Part shown: piece by piece, positions 1-5,550 of the stretch
Numbering within the stretch: the first letter of the stretch is position 1
Layout: each line of letters starts with the position of its first letter
Notes under the pieces: generated by a model
Databases searched by the model: none
What the model was told of the DNA's origin: nothing
The model's input: the letters and a program-made list of their open reading frames with translations, nothing else
Position numbers and translations under genes: made by a program
From: Clostridia bacterium
GTDB taxonomy: Bacteria > Bacillota > Clostridia > Oscillospirales > QAMX01
Assembly: GCA_017547975.1 (NCBI GenBank)
Contig: JAFYNU010000060.1
Coordinates: 1-10,240, forward strand
DNA length: 10,240 bases
Direction of reading: 5' to 3'

Positions 1-596
1 ACTTCCCAACCCGAAAAAATCACCGGGAAGGTAACGTGTTCGAACACGTAGGCAGCGCTGGGGGCATCGCAATAAATATTGTATTCCGGTTTCCCTTCGG
101 GGTACTGCCCGGCCATGCTGACCATGCCCCGGACCTTGGTTTGGAAGAGCTGGGGATAGGCCTTCATGGCATCCGCAAGGGCATTGAACTGGCCGATGGT
201 ACAAATGACCACGCTCTTGTCCGCTGCTTCCGAAAGGATTTTGCCGTAAAGCGCGGTGGAGTCGGTGATGGGCAGGGTGCCATCCATCAGGGCGGGGGAA
301 AATTTTTCGGAGACTTCCTTGTTGTATTTCACGCAGTCCTCCAGGAAGGGAGCCCTGGTATAAAGCCCGATGGCGTGATCCGGGGCCTTGCAATAGCGGC
401 GGAGCACGTCCAGAACCCCGCAGCCGTAGCGGTTGCTGGTACAGTTGATGATGGCAGGGATTTCAAAACCGTATTTCTTTTGCATGTGGTAGAGAACGGC
501 AATGGCACCCACGTCGTCGCAGTCGGGACCGATGTCGGTATCCAGAATCAGCTGGCAGGGGGAGGAAAAGAGGGGTTCAAATTCGGGATATTTCAT
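1..596 (-). CDS. Nucleoside hydrolase family protein, 3' end outside window
   Basis: Partial gene: about 198 codons from the ATG at 594-596 read toward position 1 without a stop. The family hydrolyses the N-glycosidic bond of ribonucleosides to free base and ribose in nucleoside salvage. Residues 16-31 carry the diagnostic Asp-rich loop (LILDTDIGPDCDD), whose aspartates bind calcium and the ribose in known members. This is a variant with one extra residue compared with the classical DTDPGIDD form, so the substrate may not be inosine or uridine. Further family-like stretches are INCTSNRYG near residue 50 and VVICTIGQFNAL near residue 130. There is no signal peptide, so it is likely cytosolic. 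The start is supported by an AGGAAG Shine-Dalgarno at 605-610, 8 nt away, and by a strong promoter at 642-670. It diverges from the carboxypeptidase operon. The C-terminal half, including the family's active-site His, cannot be seen. Confidence 0.88.
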   Translation of the reverse strand, partial: MKYPEFEPLFSSPCQLILDTDIGPDCDDVGAIAVLYHMQKKYGFEIPAIINCTSNRYGCGVLDVLRRYCKAPDHAIGLYTRAPFLEDCVKYNKEVSEKFSPALMDGTLPITDSTALYGKILSEAADKSVVICTIGQFNALADAMKAYPQLFQTKVRGMVSMAGQYPEGKPEYNIYCDAPSAAYVFEHVTFPVIFSGWE

Positions 597-641
597 GGAA
601 GGGACTTCCTTTCTGCCGCCGGGCGGCATTTCTTATGGAAT

Positions 642-670
642 ATCATAGCAAATCGAAAGAAATCTGTCAA
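642..670 (-). promoter_or_regulatory. Sigma-A-type promoter of the nucleoside hydrolase gene
   Basis: On the minus strand, TTGACA (665-670) lies 17 bp from TATGAT (642-647), which is preceded by TGC (extended -10). The match is nearly perfect. The transcript should start near 635. Its leader carries a GC-rich dyad, GCCGCC-g-GGCGGC on the plus strand at 615-627, directly upstream of the Shine-Dalgarno. Confidence 0.85.
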
Positions 671-677
671 TCGGTGA

Positions 678-706
678 TTCCATTTTTGCAAAGTTTGTGA
701 TATGAT
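678..706 (+). promoter_or_regulatory. Probable extended -10 promoter of the carboxypeptidase operon
   Basis: TATGAT at 701-706 is preceded by TGA (698-700), an extended -10. The -35 position 17 bp upstream (678-683, TTCCAT) matches TTGACA poorly, so initiation would lean on the extended -10. It lies back to back with the nucleoside hydrolase promoter, the two -35 boxes being 7 bp apart. The predicted leader is about 27 nt. Confidence 0.55.
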
Positions 707-739
707 AAAGAAAACCCGATTTTGTAAGGAGATCATCCC

Positions 740-2245
740 ATGGAACTGAACCAAGCCCTGGAAAAATTACGTGAAATAGAAAAGAAGCAAATTGCATATT
801 CCCACGCCACCGGTCTGATTTACTATGATGGTGTCACCGCCGCCCCCCGGGGTACCGCCGCCAACCGGGGGGAGACCCTGGCTATTTTGAGCGAGGTAGA
901 ATACGGTCTTTCCACCGGCCCCGAAATCAGCGAGGTGGTGGAAACCCTGAAGGCCCACCTGGATGAACTGGATCCCACCACCCGGCGGATTGTGGAACTG
1001 AAGGACAAGACCCTTCGGGAACTGCGGAAGATTCCCGTGGAGGAATACGTGGCCTACAGCCGCCTGACCAACGAAGCCCAGGAGGTGTGGCACAGGGCCA
1101 AGGAAGAAAACGATTACGCAAGCTTCGCTCCCTATATTGACAAGCTGGTGGCCGCCAACAAGCGGTTTGCATCCCTAATTGCCCCGGAAAAGGACCCCTA
1201 CGACTACATGCTGGACCAGTATGAGGAAGGGCTCACCCGGGAAAAGTGCGAAGCCTTCTTTGGGGAGCTTCGCCGTGAACTGGTCCCCCTGGTGAAAAAG
1301 GTGATTGCCGCGCCCCAGGTGGATGACAGCCTGAACAAGAAGCTCTACCCCATCCCCCTGCAGGAAAAGCTTTCCGATAAGCTCATGGAAATGCTGTGCA
1401 TGGATCGGGATCACTCCACCATCGCCACCACCGAGCACCCCTTTACCATCAATTTCACCAAGTACGACGTGCGCATCACCACCCACTACCACGAGGATAT
1501 GTTCCTGTCCTCCCTTTACAGCGTGGTACACGAAGGGGGTCACGCCCTCTACGAGCTTGGCATCGGGGACGATATTGCCTACACCTGCCTGGGTACCGGG
1601 GTATCCATGGGGGTGCACGAAAGCCAGTCCCGCTTTTACGAAAACATCATCGGTCGGAGCGAAGCCTTTTCTGAAAAGCTCTTCCCGGTTTTGGCCGAGC
1701 TTTTCCCGGAGCAGACTGCGGGGTATACCGCCCACGACCTCTACCTGGCGGCCAATAAGTCGGAACCCTCATTGATCCGAACCGAGGCCGACGAACTTAC
1801 CTACGCCATGCACATTATGGTGCGTTACGAGGCAGAAAAGGCCCTCTTTGAAGGCCGTGCCACCTCCGCCGACCTGCCCAAGCTCTGGAACGACCTCTAC
1901 AAGGAATACCTGGGAATTGACGTACCCGACGACCGGCAGGGTGTCCTGCAGGATTCCCATTGGTCGGGGGGCTCCTTCGGCTACTTCCCCTCCTACGCCA
2001 TCGGCTCGGCCTATGGTGCCCAGATTCTCTCAAAAATGGAGGAGGAATTCGACGTATTCGAAGCGGTGCGAAGTGGCGAAATGGCAAAGATCAACGCCTG
2101 GCTGGAAGAACGCATCTGGAAGTACGGCTGCCTTTATAAGCCCGGCGAGCTGATGGAACGGGTTTTTGGTGCACCCTTTGACACCAAATATTTCGTGGAT
2201 TACCTGAAGAAAAAGTACGCCGCCATCTACGGCATCGAGGCGTAA
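740..2245 (+). CDS. M32 family zinc carboxypeptidase (Taq carboxypeptidase type)
   Basis: The 501-residue protein has the usual length and layout of M32 metallocarboxypeptidases, cytosolic enzymes that remove C-terminal residues from peptides during peptide turnover. Zinc ligands are visible: HEGGH at residues 264-268 (within VVHEGGHALYELGI) and the downstream glutamate E294 in GVHESQSRFYENIIGRS. E265 is the expected catalytic base. The family-typical HPFTINF and DVRITTHY stretch lies just before the HEXXH helix, and the C-terminal part has the conserved SGGSFGYFPSYAIGSAYGAQ segment. There is no signal peptide. The start is set by AAGGAG at 726-731, 8 nt from ATG. It is the first gene of a four-gene tight cluster; the next start codon lies 3 nt after its stop. 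The link between a peptidase and the sugar-epimerase-like gene downstream is not obvious. Confidence 0.95.
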   Translation: MELNQALEKLREIEKKQIAYSHATGLIYYDGVTAAPRGTAANRGETLAILSEVEYGLSTGPEISEVVETLKAHLDELDPTTRRIVELKDKTLRELRKIPVEEYVAYSRLTNEAQEVWHRAKEENDYASFAPYIDKLVAANKRFASLIAPEKDPYDYMLDQYEEGLTREKCEAFFGELRRELVPLVKKVIAAPQVDDSLNKKLYPIPLQEKLSDKLMEMLCMDRDHSTIATTEHPFTINFTKYDVRITTHYHEDMFLSSLYSVVHEGGHALYELGIGDDIAYTCLGTGVSMGVHESQSRFYENIIGRSEAFSEKLFPVLAELFPEQTAGYTAHDLYLAANKSEPSLIRTEADELTYAMHIMVRYEAEKALFEGRATSADLPKLWNDLYKEYLGIDVPDDRQGVLQDSHWSGGSFGYFPSYAIGSAYGAQILSKMEEEFDVFEAVRSGEMAKINAWLEERIWKYGCLYKPGELMERVFGAPFDTKYFVDYLKKKYAAIYGIEA

Positions 2246-2248
2246 GGC

Positions 2249-2425
2249 ATGATTCCCGCAATCCTCTTTTTCCTGATCTTCTTCTCCCTTGCGGTGTGGA
2301 TGATGGTCAGGTGGTTCCGGGGAAAAAAGACCCGGGACGTTCTCATAGGAATCGGTTTGGGAGTGGTCAGCTTCTTCATGGCCTTTTGGGTGGCCTGGGA
2401 AGTGATCTATCTCCTGTTAGATTAA
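2249..2425 (+). CDS. Small two-helix membrane protein, 58 residues
   Basis: ATG at 2249 opens a 58-codon frame ending at TAA 2423-2425. It begins MIPAILFFLIFFSLAVWMMV and ends in VIYLLLD. Two hydrophobic segments (about residues 2-22 and 31-57) flank a short basic loop, RWFRGKKTR, so an N-out/C-out hairpin in the cytoplasmic membrane with a cytosolic loop is expected by the positive-inside rule. The start lies 3 nt after the carboxypeptidase stop, with GAGG at 2237-2240 (8 nt spacing) inside the end of that gene, which suggests translational coupling. The stop is 18 nt before the next gene. The frame fills the gap between its neighbours exactly, which supports it being real. I recognise no family; the function is unknown. 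Confidence 0.7.
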   Translation: MIPAILFFLIFFSLAVWMMVRWFRGKKTRDVLIGIGLGVVSFFMAFWVAWEVIYLLLD

Positions 2426-2443
2426 GAAAGGAAGGTATAAGTT

Positions 2444-3466
2444 ATGAATATGAAGGAAATCAGACGGAAGATCGGCCAGGATGCCCAGCTTTTCGGCGTG
2501 CGGGAAGTACGCATGGTGGGCGGCCGGGGGGACAATCAGCGCCTGGTGGAAATGGAAAACGGCACCGGGCTCCAGCTGGAGCTCCTTCCCGACCGGGGAC
2601 TTGATCCCTATCGCCTGCGCTACAAGGGGGTCAATCTCTCCTACATCACCAACGTGGCAGCTGCCGGGGCGGCCTTTGCCGACGGCACCGACCGCTCCTT
2701 CTTCACCCACTTCAACGCCGGTCTCATGACCACCTGCGGTCTCCAGAACGTGGGCCCCGCAAACGACTTCAATGGCAAGCACAAGACCCAGCACGGCCGC
2801 TTCTCCACCATCCCCGCCGACCAGGTGTGCGCCGAAACGGTGGACGTGGACGGCGTTCCCACCATGCGGGTGTGGGGTACCGTCCGGGAAGCCACCTTCT
2901 TCGGCCTGACCCTTTCCTGCAAGCGGGTGGTGGAAATGAAGTACGGGGAGAACAAGATCACCATCCGGGATATTGTGAAGAACGAAGGCTATTCCCGGGA
3001 GGAATTGATGCTTCTCTACCACTGCAACTTCGGTTACCCCCTGTTGGATAAAAATACCCACCTGATTCTGCCCCCCACCCTGGTTACCCCCCGGGACGAG
3101 GAGGCAAAGAAGGGGGTCAACGAATATATGCTCTTCCACGAACCGGTACACGCTTATGCCGAACAGTGCTTCTACCTGGACTGCGAAGAGGACAAGGACG
3201 GCATGGTCTACGCCGCCCTGGTGAACCCGGATATCGAGCTTGCGGTAAAGGTGGGCTTCAAGAAGGCCGAGCTCCCCTTCATGACCGAATGGAAGCAGAT
3301 GGGCGAGCAGGAATACGTGGTTGGCATCGAACCGGGTAACTGCCATGTGGAAGGCAGTGCCGCCGAGGAAGCCCGGGGTACTCTGACCTGGCTGGAACCC
3401 GGGGAAGAAAAGGAATTCGGTATTACCTTTGAAATTCTGGAAGGAAAGGACGCCCTTGCCCTTTGA
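2444..3466 (+). CDS. DUF4432 / aldose 1-epimerase-like protein
   Basis: The 340-residue protein resembles the DUF4432 branch of the galactose mutarotase-like superfamily, beta-sandwich proteins that bind sugars; many are annotated as aldose 1-epimerase family without a proven substrate. Recognisable are the early LELLPDRGLDPYRLRYKGVNLSY, the GLMTTCGLQNVG stretch with a following THGR-like TQHGRFS, the YHCNFGYPLLD segment (residues about 183-193) and the late WKQMGEQEYVVGIEPGNC, which in this superfamily carries a catalytic-type glutamate. It is cytosolic, with no signal peptide. AGGAAGG at 2429-2435 lies 8 nt from the ATG at 2444; a second ATG two codons later is a possible alternative. It is the third gene of the cluster, and its stop overlaps the start of the next gene. 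The substrate cannot be told from sequence. Confidence 0.85.
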   Translation: MNMKEIRRKIGQDAQLFGVREVRMVGGRGDNQRLVEMENGTGLQLELLPDRGLDPYRLRYKGVNLSYITNVAAAGAAFADGTDRSFFTHFNAGLMTTCGLQNVGPANDFNGKHKTQHGRFSTIPADQVCAETVDVDGVPTMRVWGTVREATFFGLTLSCKRVVEMKYGENKITIRDIVKNEGYSREELMLLYHCNFGYPLLDKNTHLILPPTLVTPRDEEAKKGVNEYMLFHEPVHAYAEQCFYLDCEEDKDGMVYAALVNPDIELAVKVGFKKAELPFMTEWKQMGEQEYVVGIEPGNCHVEGSAAEEARGTLTWLEPGEEKEFGITFEILEGKDALAL

Positions 3467-3876
3467 AAACCATTTTAGTCATTGACGGCCAAGGGGGCCG
3501 GGTAGGCGCTCTCCTGGTAAGCGAAATCAAAAAAGCCGACCTGCCGGTGCACCTGATTGCAGTGGGCACCAACACCATTGCCACATCCGCCATGCTGAAA
3601 GCCGGCGCCGACCAGGGTGCCACTGGGGAAAACCCCGTGGTGGTGGGCTCCCGCCGGGCGGATATCATCATCGGGCCCATCGGTATCGTGTTGGCCGATG
3701 CCCTTCTTGGGGAAGTGACCGCCGCCATGGCCACCGCTGTGGCGTCCAGCGATGCCCAGCGGATCCTGATTCCACAAAACCGTTGCTCCACCACGGTGGT
3801 GGGAACCGCCGACCGTACTGTGGCTGACTACGTGGCCCTGGCCATGGAAAAGCTTCGGGAATTGGTAGAAGAATAA
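3463..3876 (+). CDS. DUF3842 family protein
   Basis: The 137-residue protein is a full-length member of DUF3842, a conserved clostridial family of unknown function. The N-terminus MKTILVIDGQGGRVGALLVSEIKK has the look of a Rossmann-type nucleotide-binding strand-loop-helix with a GQGGRVG loop. It is followed by the family's hallmark GTNTIATSAMLKAGADQGATGENPVVV, then ADIIIGPIGIVLADALLGEVT and LIPQNRC. The start is TTG at 3463-3465, overlapping the TGA stop of the upstream gene in the arrangement TTGA. This start gives the family's normal N-terminus, and no ATG is available nearby. AAGGA at 3446-3450 is a rather distant Shine-Dalgarno (12 nt), so termination-reinitiation from the upstream gene is likely. 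It is the last gene of the cluster. No terminator with a U-run follows. Confidence 0.88.
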   Translation: MKTILVIDGQGGRVGALLVSEIKKADLPVHLIAVGTNTIATSAMLKAGADQGATGENPVVVGSRRADIIIGPIGIVLADALLGEVTAAMATAVASSDAQRILIPQNRCSTTVVGTADRTVADYVALAMEKLRELVEE

Positions 3877-3899
3877 TTACGAACATTTTGGGAGGGGGC

Positions 3900-3997
3900 T
3901 CGGCACAGCCACATAAGGCAGTATTTTGAAAAAAGCACAGAGCTGTGCCGAAACTAAGTTTGCCCTGACGGGCAAGTGAAGCTGCCTTGGGGCTGTG
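3900..3997. repeat. Nested inverted repeats in gene-free region
   Basis: Two overlapping, mutually exclusive pairings are visible. TCGGCACAGC (3900-3909) is the exact reverse complement of GCTGTGCCGA (3942-3951). The segment 3904-3921 (CACAGCC, 4 nt, AAGGCAG) is also mirrored by 3982-3997 (CTGCCTT, 2 nt, GGCTGTG). A third small dyad, GCACAG-ag-CTGTGC, lies at 3935-3948. No reading frame with a credible start covers it. The outer pair could be the ends of a small mobile repeat or the stems of a structured RNA; I saw no target-site duplication. Confidence 0.6.
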
Positions 3998-4121
3998 AAG
4001 TTACTTCGTAGTGAAGTTTGCTTCGCAAGTGTTTTTGGGGCAAACTTCACTTCACTTTTGCCGTAAAGGCAAAAACTTCACTGTAATGTATTACAACTTC
4101 ACTTCAAACCGCAGGTTTGAA
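3960..4121. repeat. Array of short hairpins separated by GTGAAG / CTTCAC words
   Basis: Short palindromes of unrelated sequence alternate with a constant 6-nt word. Left half, in GTGAAG orientation (3976, 3995, 4011, degenerate at 4029): TTGCCC-4-GGGCAA (3960-3975), TAC-3-GTA (4002-4010) and TTGC-3-GCAA (4018-4028). Right half, in CTTCAC orientation (4045, 4076, 4097, plus TTCAC at 4051): TTTTGCC-5-GGCAAAA (4056-4074), TGTAAT-2-ATTACA (4082-4095) and TTCAAACC-3-GGTTTGAA (4103-4121). The halves are joined by an exact 12-bp inverted repeat, AGTGAAGTTTGC (4010-4021) with GCAAACTTCACT (4040-4051). The region is more AT-rich than the flanking genes. A weak promoter-like pair (TTGCCG 4058, TGTAAT 4082) is embedded and might serve the next gene, but it coincides with the hairpins and is not reliable. 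Confidence 0.75.
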
Positions 4122-4160
4122 ACATCCCGTTTTTCCCCTGGAAAGGAGGTGGGTTTCTCC

Positions 4161-5081
4161 ATGATCATCAGTGCCAGCCGTCGGACCGATATCCCGGCCT
4201 TTTATGCCGATTGGTTCTTTCATCGGCTCCGGGAAGGGTTCGTTTATGTAAAAAACCCCATGAATCCTCGGCAAATCAGCAGGGTATCCCTGTCGCCCCA
4301 GGTGGTGGATGGCATGGTCTTCTGGACCAAAAATCCCGCCCCCATGCTGGGTCGGCTGGAGGAACTGGGAGATATCCCCTTCTACTTTCAGTTCACCCTG
4401 AATCCCTATGGCACCGACGTGGAGCCCGGCGTTCCCTCCAAGGGGGAGGTGGTGGTGCATACCTTCCAAAAGCTTGCGTCGATTGTGGGGCGGGAACGGG
4501 TGGTGTGGCGCTACGATCCTATTTTGCTGAATACAAAATACACCGCTGACTATCATATACGTTATTTTGAAAAGCTTGCAGACCGCTTGGCGGCCTCCAC
4601 CCAGGTTTGCACCATCAGCTTCCTGGACTTATACAAAAATATCCAAAAGCCCATCCGGCCTTTGGATATCCGGTGGCCATCGGCGGAGAAAATGACCGAT
4701 CTTGCGGGGCGGCTTGCCGAAATCGCCCGGGAACACGGTCTTGTGATGCAAAGCTGTGCCGAGGAAATTGACCTGGATGCGGTGGGGATCCGCCACGGCT
4801 CCTGTATCGACAAAGCCCTTTTGGAGCGCATAGGAGGATACAGGCTGGAGGTAAAGCCCGACAAAAACCAACGTCCCGCCTGCGGCTGTGTGGAAAGCGT
4901 GGACATCGGTACCTATGGCTGTTGCCGACACGGCTGCCTGTACTGCTACGCCCGACGGGATCAGGGGAAAACTTCCTACGACCCACAAAGCCCGCTCCTT
5001 TGCGGCAGGGTGGAGGAGGGGGATCGGATCACCGAACGGAAAATGCCGGTGTTCCGCCTCGATTCCATGGAACTTACGTAA
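4161..5081 (+). CDS. DUF1848 protein with C-terminal radical-SAM-like Cys motif
   Basis: The 306-residue protein is a full-length DUF1848 member: MIISASRRTDIPAFYADWF at the start, then NPMNPRQISRVSLSPQVVDGMVFWTKNP, FYFQFTLNPYG and VVWRYDPIL. The C-terminal part is cysteine-rich: C199 (SCAEEIDL), C215 (GSCIDK), C241, C243, C254 and then C255-x3-C259-x2-C262 in CRHGCLYCYARR. CX3CX2C is the [4Fe-4S] motif of radical SAM enzymes, and CxHGCxYCYAR resembles spore photoproduct lyase-like proteins, where it sits near the N-terminus instead. Function is unknown; an iron-sulfur redox or SAM-dependent role is inferred. The ATG at 4161 is preferred because AGGAGG at 4144-4149 precedes it by 11 nt and DUF1848 proteins begin here. 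The frame stays open back to a GTG at 4011, but that part encodes the hairpin array. It ends at a strong terminator. Confidence 0.9.
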   Translation: MIISASRRTDIPAFYADWFFHRLREGFVYVKNPMNPRQISRVSLSPQVVDGMVFWTKNPAPMLGRLEELGDIPFYFQFTLNPYGTDVEPGVPSKGEVVVHTFQKLASIVGRERVVWRYDPILLNTKYTADYHIRYFEKLADRLAASTQVCTISFLDLYKNIQKPIRPLDIRWPSAEKMTDLAGRLAEIAREHGLVMQSCAEEIDLDAVGIRHGSCIDKALLERIGGYRLEVKPDKNQRPACGCVESVDIGTYGCCRHGCLYCYARRDQGKTSYDPQSPLLCGRVEEGDRITERKMPVFRLDSMELT

Positions 5082-5116
5082 AAAAGCATCCGTTTCGGTT
5101 GAAACGGATGCTTTTT
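5081..5116. terminator. Bidirectional intrinsic terminator
   Basis: A perfect 16-bp stem (5081-5096 with 5101-5116) closes a GGTT loop, with an A-run on the left side and a T-run on the right. It lies between the convergent DUF1848 and 72-residue genes and overlaps the last base of the DUF1848 stop codon, so it can end both transcripts. Confidence 0.93.
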
Positions 5117-5130
5117 TCGTGATGATATGA

Positions 5131-5349
5131 TTATTTTTTGCCAAACAGGCCGCCCAGGGCGCCGCCGATCTTGTCCAGGCTGATCTTGGCTTTCACGCCG
5201 TCGACGATGGCGTTGATCTGGTCGTCGGGCAGGTCCACACCGATCAGCTCTTCGATGACGGCGGTGGGGTTGGAGTTAAACTTTTTCATCAGGTTTTTGT
5301 CGGAAGTCAGCTTTTTGACGATTTCTTCGATTTTTGCCTTGATATCCAT
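5131..5349 (-). CDS. Small conserved-looking 72-residue protein
   Basis: This 72-residue protein begins MDIKAKIEEIVKKLTSD and ends GALGGLFGKK. It is highly charged and predicted helical: a lysine/glutamate-rich N-terminal helix (3-16), a middle EELIGVDLPDDQINAIVDGVKAKI (33-56) and a glycine-rich, basic tail. There is no signal peptide or membrane segment. I recall similar short hypothetical proteins in Clostridia but cannot name a function. The pattern of an FNSNPTAVIEELIGVDLPDDQ helix followed by a glycine-rich tail loosely recalls Nif11/nitrile-hydratase-type peptide leaders, yet no modification enzyme or exporter for such a peptide is nearby, so that reading is weak. It has a complete transcription unit of its own: near-consensus promoter at 5385-5413, AAGGAG at 5358-5363 (8 nt from ATG) and a shared terminator. 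Such a strong setup suggests high expression. Confidence 0.85.
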   Translation of the reverse strand: MDIKAKIEEIVKKLTSDKNLMKKFNSNPTAVIEELIGVDLPDDQINAIVDGVKAKISLDKIGGALGGLFGKK

Positions 5350-5384
5350 GGGGTTTTCTCCTTTTTGGTATCTGGGATGGCTTC

Positions 5385-5413
5385 ACTATATCACACTTCG
5401 TTGGGATTGTCAA
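5385..5413 (-). promoter_or_regulatory. Strong sigma-A-type promoter of the 72-residue protein gene
   Basis: On the minus strand, TTGACA (5408-5413) is separated by exactly 17 bp from TATAGT (5385-5390), which is preceded by TGA (extended -10). The leader is predicted to be about 29 nt. Confidence 0.88.
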
Positions 5414-5491
5414 CCGATATACGGTGTGCGGATGATGGTACGACAGACGTGCGGAAAAAAGTATAGTATAAACCGTCAGCAAAAGCAACAA

Positions 5492-5520
5492 TTGACAGGA
5501 AATTGCGAATGTGATATGAT
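5492..5520 (+). promoter_or_regulatory. Strong sigma-A-type promoter of the propeller-protein gene
   Basis: TTGACA (5492-5497), a 17-bp spacer and TATGAT (5515-5520) with TGA just before it. The leader is about 24 nt, ending in AGGAGG (5539-5544). It is divergent from the promoter at 5385-5413; the 78 bp between their -35 boxes show no clear operator. Confidence 0.9.
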
Positions 5521-5550
5521 TTTCCAAAACGAAACGACAGGAGGCAGCCT

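Noticed and set aside
36..677. Plus-strand 213-codon open frame
   Set aside because: It lies antisense to the clear nucleoside hydrolase frame with the DTDIGPDCDD motif, has a glycine/valine-rich shadow composition and lacks a ribosome site.
2417..3346. Minus-strand 309-codon open frame opposite the DUF4432 gene
   Set aside because: Long but antisense to a recognised protein with a good ribosome site; the His/Gly/Val-rich composition is the usual mirror of GC-rich codons, and no family is recognisable.
3960..4121. CRISPR array
   Set aside because: The constant word is only 6 nt, it changes orientation, and the variable parts are palindromes of 9-19 nt rather than unique 30-nt spacers; no cas gene is present.
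4011..4160. 50-codon N-terminal extension of the DUF1848 frame from a GTG
   Set aside because: The extension is encoded by the hairpin array, has no ribosome site and no resemblance to the family N-terminus; ATG 4161 has AGGAGG in front.
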